The notes below the pieces were generated by a model. It was not told the origin of the DNA. It did not search any database and saw nothing but the letters and a program-made list of their open reading frames with translations. Of a stretch of 15,999 nucleotides of DNA, positions 12,868-15,999 are shown piece after piece (within the stretch, counting starts at the first letter, position 1; the number at the start of each line of letters is the position of its first letter). Origin of the DNA: Nitrospinaceae bacterium. GTDB taxonomy: Bacteria > Nitrospinota > Nitrospinia > Nitrospinales > VA-1. A program made the position numbers and the translations under genes. The stretch spans positions 1-15,999 of the forward strand of contig JAPYPM010000021.1 in assembly GCA_029937635.1 (NCBI GenBank). Reading direction: 5' to 3'.

Positions 12868-15132
12868 TTAAACTAGGCCTTCTTTTTTCTTATCAATTTC
12901 ACCAATAAGGAACTTTAGCTCAGATACATAGTCACCTGCCTTTTGAACAACACTCTCTTCTTTTTTTAAGTTCCGCATTTTTACATCTACATCTTCAGCA
13001 AGAATGTTAAGTTTGCCAAGCTTTTTTTCGACATCGTCAAGAGTATCAATTCTTCGGTTGAGAGTATCAATCTTGGATTCTGCTTCTCCAGTAACAGCAG
13101 TAAGTTTCTCAATATTTAGATTTATTTTATCCAAATTTCGTCCTTCTTTTTCGATCTGTTTTTTTTCTGAATTAATGCGCGCAATAACAGCTTCGAGCTC
13201 TCCGAGAGCCTGCTGAGTTTCCCGAATTCTAATTTCACCTTCAGTAACTTGTTGCATACGACTTTCTACTTGTGTAACCATACCGGACAGCTCGTTAATT
13301 TTTTTCTCTGCCCCCAGAAGCAGGGATTCTTTTTCTTCAAGAACCTCGTGCCTATTACGTATGTCATTAAGCAAGGAATTCATTTCCTGCAATTTCGTGT
13401 CTACTTTTTCTAATTTTGTACTTTGTTGACTTAAAGACTCAATCTTGTTCTCAAAACTATCAGAACATGAGGTCAACTCATCTCGCAAAACAGAAATTCG
13501 ATTAATTTCTTCTCTAGCGTCACGAATATCTGTAAACTTAGATTGAAGCTCTATCTCCATGATACTAAGCTTAGAAGTTAGGTGGCTCATGCGCTTTTCT
13601 TGATCATCAAGGGCTTTCTTATCTTTCACCAAATCAAGTATCTTTTCCTCTACAACATTAGTCGTCCCCTTAAGGTCCTCAAGACGCTTATCAACCTTCT
13701 CCAAAAATTTAACCTTTTTAGTAGCCTCAGCAATTTTAACATTTGCTTCTTCAATAAAAAAATCAAGTCCATCTAATTTTTTTTCCATTTTTTCGACAAT
13801 GGATTTTCTTTGTACCTGAGTTTCGATTTTTACGTCAAGACTAATAACCAGAGAACTTAAATCATTAACCTTTTTTTCTACCTGATCTACCAATTGTTGC
13901 TTACGAATCAACTCTTCCATTCCAACTTCTGTGGATTCACTGAGTCTTTGAATTTTTTCAACAGTAGCTTCAATAGTTTCTATTTTTTTAATTTCTTCGT
14001 CTAACCCCTGAACTCTTTGTTCCGCTTCCTCTGCAACAATATTAAATCGGCTCATTTTCTCATTAGCAATATCAATGGACTTCATCTCTTCCTTCAGAAG
14101 CTTCATTTTATTACTAAGGTTGTTAACGACAAATATATTTAGTTTATTAACCTTCTCTTCTGTCTTATCAACAATCACACTATCCTCGCGGATCTTACTG
14201 ATTTTGGTATCAACATCGATAGATAATGAATCTAAGTCACGCAACTTACTGCTAATACTTCTTATCATCTCGTTTTTAACAGAAATATTTTTAGACTCGA
14301 TTTTTAAACTACTTATCTCATTCGTCATGTGCGTGAGTGTTATTCTTGCATCTTCAATAATATGACCTTGACCGAGAACTTTTTCGTAATCACCTTGAAG
14401 TTTATTCAATGTAATTTTCATTTCTTCCGTATCTTGGGTATAGTTTTCTACTATAGACTTTTCCTGAACGATTGACGCGTAACGGTGATCTAATTCACGG
14501 CAGGTAGATTTCATTTCTTTAACACGCTCATTTGCGACCTTCATCATTTCCCGAAAACCTGTAATTTCAGTTACCTGAGTTTTCATGCTTTCTAGCATGT
14601 TCTCTAAGCGGTTAATATTGCGATCGGCGCTTTTGATTAACTTGGATTCCTCTCCCATCTTTTTAATCTTAGAGTCCATATCCCAAACAAGAATATTGAG
14701 ACGTCCAGCATCCTCATTAGCCTTTTCAACAAGACTTCTCTGTTGTTGAAGACTTTTGATTTTCTGCTCTATATGATCACTAAGCTGATGAAGCTCTCCC
14801 AAGTCACGTCTTAGAGTGGAATGATTTGATTCTATATCTTTAGCAACTCGCTGAAAGTCCCGAATACGGACATCAAAATTTTTAATTTCTTCAATCTGAT
14901 GGCTAACAAAATCAAGCTTTTGAAGCGAGTCAGGCACTTGTGAACTGATTTTATCGAAAAACTGCTTTCGTTCGTCTAATTCAGGAATCTTCTTTTCAAA
15001 ATATTCGACAAGAAGTTGAAGGTTTTTTCTTTCATGCGAGGCGACAGAAAGCAGCTCTTTAATTGCCCTGGCATCCTCATTCTCTACTCCGGTATCTTGT
15101 TTTGATTTATTCGTTCCGGATTTTTCAGCCAT
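12868..15132 (-). CDS. Large coiled-coil protein built of tandem 31-residue repeats
   Basis: A 754-residue acidic/basic, Cys- and Pro-poor, almost wholly helical protein; I do not recognise a named family. After a 41-residue polar head it divides by eye into 22 full units and one partial unit (residue 42 to the end). All full units are 31 residues except one of 32 (321-352) and one of 35 (539-573). The unit pattern is roughly V-E-K-x-E-K-K-L-x-x-L at positions 1-11, hydrophobic at 18, Lys21-Ile22 and Leu25, then a charged stretch and a hydrophobic at 31. No signal peptide, membrane span, ATPase motif or hinge is present, which argues against an SMC/Rad50 protein or a chemoreceptor. A cytoplasmic rod or filament role is an inference from architecture. 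AGGAG lies about seven bases before the ATG, and an extended -10 promoter lies upstream. It is between asd and mtnP, neither functionally related. Confidence 0.85.
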   Translation of the reverse strand: MAEKSGTNKSKQDTGVENEDARAIKELLSVASHERKNLQLLVEYFEKKIPELDERKQFFDKISSQVPDSLQKLDFVSHQIEEIKNFDVRIRDFQRVAKDIESNHSTLRRDLGELHQLSDHIEQKIKSLQQQRSLVEKANEDAGRLNILVWDMDSKIKKMGEESKLIKSADRNINRLENMLESMKTQVTEITGFREMMKVANERVKEMKSTCRELDHRYASIVQEKSIVENYTQDTEEMKITLNKLQGDYEKVLGQGHIIEDARITLTHMTNEISSLKIESKNISVKNEMIRSISSKLRDLDSLSIDVDTKISKIREDSVIVDKTEEKVNKLNIFVVNNLSNKMKLLKEEMKSIDIANEKMSRFNIVAEEAEQRVQGLDEEIKKIETIEATVEKIQRLSESTEVGMEELIRKQQLVDQVEKKVNDLSSLVISLDVKIETQVQRKSIVEKMEKKLDGLDFFIEEANVKIAEATKKVKFLEKVDKRLEDLKGTTNVVEEKILDLVKDKKALDDQEKRMSHLTSKLSIMEIELQSKFTDIRDAREEINRISVLRDELTSCSDSFENKIESLSQQSTKLEKVDTKLQEMNSLLNDIRNRHEVLEEKESLLLGAEKKINELSGMVTQVESRMQQVTEGEIRIRETQQALGELEAVIARINSEKKQIEKEGRNLDKINLNIEKLTAVTGEAESKIDTLNRRIDTLDDVEKKLGKLNILAEDVDVKMRNLKKEESVVQKAGDYVSELKFLIGEIDKKKEGLV
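12871..15009 (-). repeat. Tandem 31-residue (93-base period) protein repeat array
   Basis: The coding region for residues 42-754 reads as consecutive units beginning, for example, VEKANEDAGRL (104), IKSADRNINRL (135), VDQVEKKVNDL (415), VEKMEKKLDGL (446), LEKVDKRLEDL (477), LLGAEKKINEL (605), LDDVEKKLGKL (698). The spacing between these starts is an exact multiple of 31 residues except across the 32- and 35-residue units. DNA sequence of the units is well diverged, so the array is old and constrained at the protein level, not a recent DNA duplication. Confidence 0.85.
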
Positions 15133-15205
15133 AACTCAACTCCTAAAAAAAGTATTGATTTAAAAGTTAATCACTACAGAAATCAAATATACATTCTCAT
15201 CAAAA

Positions 15206-15234
15206 ATTATAGCACAGAGTTGATCTCATTGAAA
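15206..15234 (-). promoter_or_regulatory. Extended -10 promoter of the coiled-coil gene
   Basis: On the minus strand TGC directly precedes a perfect TATAAT (complement of 15206-15211), an ideal extended -10. The -35 at 17-base spacing is TTTCAA (15229-15234), a 3/6 match. It begins just beyond the asd stop codon and would give a leader of about 67 bases ending in AGGAG, so the coiled-coil gene need not depend on asd transcription. Confidence 0.6.
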
Positions 15235-15235
15235 T

Positions 15236-15999
15236 TCAATTGCCTAGCCGTTTAAGAACCAGTTCAGCTATCTGTACCGCATTGTAGGCTGCTCCTTTGA
15301 GGAGGTTATCAGAAACAACCCAAAAGTTAATAATATTATCCCTATTTAGACCTCCACGAACTCGTCCCACAAAAACATCTCCCTTTCCACAAGCATCAAC
15401 TGCCAATGGGTATTCATTATTTTTAGGATTATCCACTAAAGAAATACCGGGTGAAGAAGAAAAAATGTCTTTAACCTCCTCTACATTCATAGGCAGCTCG
15501 GTCTCAACGCTCACGGCCTCTGAATGAGAGTTAAAAACCGGCACGCGAACAGCAGTTGGAGAAACTTCGATTGTGCTATCACCTAAGATTTTATGGGTCT
15601 CATTTACCATTTTCATTTCTTCTTTAGTGTAACCATTTTCCATAAAGACATCTATATGTGGCAAACAGTTAAAGGCTATTTGGTGAGGATAAATATCATT
15701 TTGAACCGACTTCCCATCAAGAATATTTCTACTTTGATGCTTTAGTTCTTCTATCGCCTTTTGGCCTGAGCCAGAAACTGATTGATAAGTTGACACAAAA
15801 ACTCTACGAATACGATATCGATCATGAATTGGCTTCAAGGCAACAACCATCTGGATAGTTGAACAATTAGGATTTGCTATAATCCCACATTTTTCACCTA
15901 ATGCAGATGGGTTCACCTCCGGAATGATTAGAGGAATATCTTTTTCCATTCTCCAAGCACTGCTATTATCAATAACAACACAACCCGACTCAACAGCGA
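15236..15999 (-). CDS. asd: Aspartate-semialdehyde dehydrogenase, C-terminal part
   Basis: Reduces aspartyl phosphate to aspartate semialdehyde, the branch point to diaminopimelate/lysine, methionine and threonine. The reading frame is open to the window edge: upstream of the first in-frame ATG (15949) it encodes VVIDNSSAWRMEKDIPLIIPEVNP, a canonical internal Asd segment, so the true start lies to the right of the window and about 254 residues are seen. The catalytic Cys is in ANPNCSTIQ, followed by VSTYQSVSGSGQKAIEEL and the active-site His in VPVFNSHSEAVSVE. The C-terminus (WVVSDNLLKGAAYNAVQIAELVL) is complete and typical. Confidence 0.95.
   Translation of the reverse strand, partial: AVESGCVVIDNSSAWRMEKDIPLIIPEVNPSALGEKCGIIANPNCSTIQMVVALKPIHDRYRIRRVFVSTYQSVSGSGQKAIEELKHQSRNILDGKSVQNDIYPHQIAFNCLPHIDVFMENGYTKEEMKMVNETHKILGDSTIEVSPTAVRVPVFNSHSEAVSVETELPMNVEEVKDIFSSSPGISLVDNPKNNEYPLAVDACGKGDVFVGRVRGGLNRDNIINFWVVSDNLLKGAAYNAVQIAELVLKRLGN

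Noticed and set aside
14075..14365. Plus-strand 96-codon frame antisense to the coiled-coil gene, rich in Leu, Ile, Ser and Phe
   Set aside because: This composition is what antisense of a Lys/Glu/Asp-rich helical protein produces. No ribosome site or recognised motif; treated as a shadow rather than a membrane protein.
12868..15132. SMC/Rad50-type ATPase or chemoreceptor interpretation of the coiled-coil protein
   Set aside because: No Walker A or B, signature motif, hinge, membrane span or methyl-accepting signalling tip is visible; the helical repeat fills the protein from residue 42 to the end.

Overview
This 16 kb window is a stretch of AT-rich bacterial chromosome, nearly fully coding, carrying mainly housekeeping genes. 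The organism looks Gram-negative: it has a septal FtsB protein, an IHF/HU-type protein, a lipoprotein-like signal sequence and exported multihaem c-type cytochromes. The AT-rich, lysine-rich coding style, a cytochrome c554-like tetrahaem protein and an animal-type UDP-glucose dehydrogenase would fit a marine Nitrospinota or deltaproteobacteria-like lineage. That placement is inference from gene content, not from a marker gene. No tRNA, rRNA, insertion sequence, phage gene or CRISPR array was seen.

Layout. Positions 1-2023 (minus) hold three genes in a row: an exported formylglycine-generating-enzyme-like protein, an unrecognised 305-residue helical protein, and the start of an SppA-like S49 peptidase that runs off the window. 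Positions 2024-2398 form a divergent intergenic region. Positions 2399-4331 (plus) are a tight cluster, ogt-recO-ridA-membrane-anchored dihaem cytochrome, with overlapping genes. It meets, tail to tail, a minus-strand UDP-glucose 6-dehydrogenase (4328-5713) preceded by a tetrahaem cytochrome c (5804-6634), which has its own promoter and a strong intrinsic terminator. queA (6936-7997, plus) faces an IHF/HU-type gene (8041-8328, minus). A minus-strand series then runs mtnP, hemL, eno, ftsB (12631 down to 8762). Upstream of it lie a 754-residue coiled-coil protein (12868-15132, minus) and the 3' part of asd, which enters from the right edge.

How the genes relate. recO and ogt are DNA-repair genes. 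ridA removes reactive enamine/imine by-products. queA makes queuosine in tRNA. mtnP recycles methylthioadenosine, hemL supplies 5-aminolevulinate for haem (relevant to the nearby c-type cytochromes), eno is glycolytic, ftsB acts in division, and asd feeds lysine, methionine, threonine and diaminopimelate synthesis. The UDP-glucose dehydrogenase supplies UDP-glucuronate for surface polysaccharide.

The most unusual object is the 754-residue protein. After a 41-residue head it can be read by eye as 22 full plus one partial tandem copies of a 31-residue helical repeat, with only two length exceptions (32 and 35 residues). It looks like a dedicated rod or filament protein and I do not recognise it as a named family. 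Secondary points are a CX3CH haem site in the tetrahaem cytochrome, an FGE-fold protein without the catalytic cysteines, and the animal-like UDP-glucose dehydrogenase.
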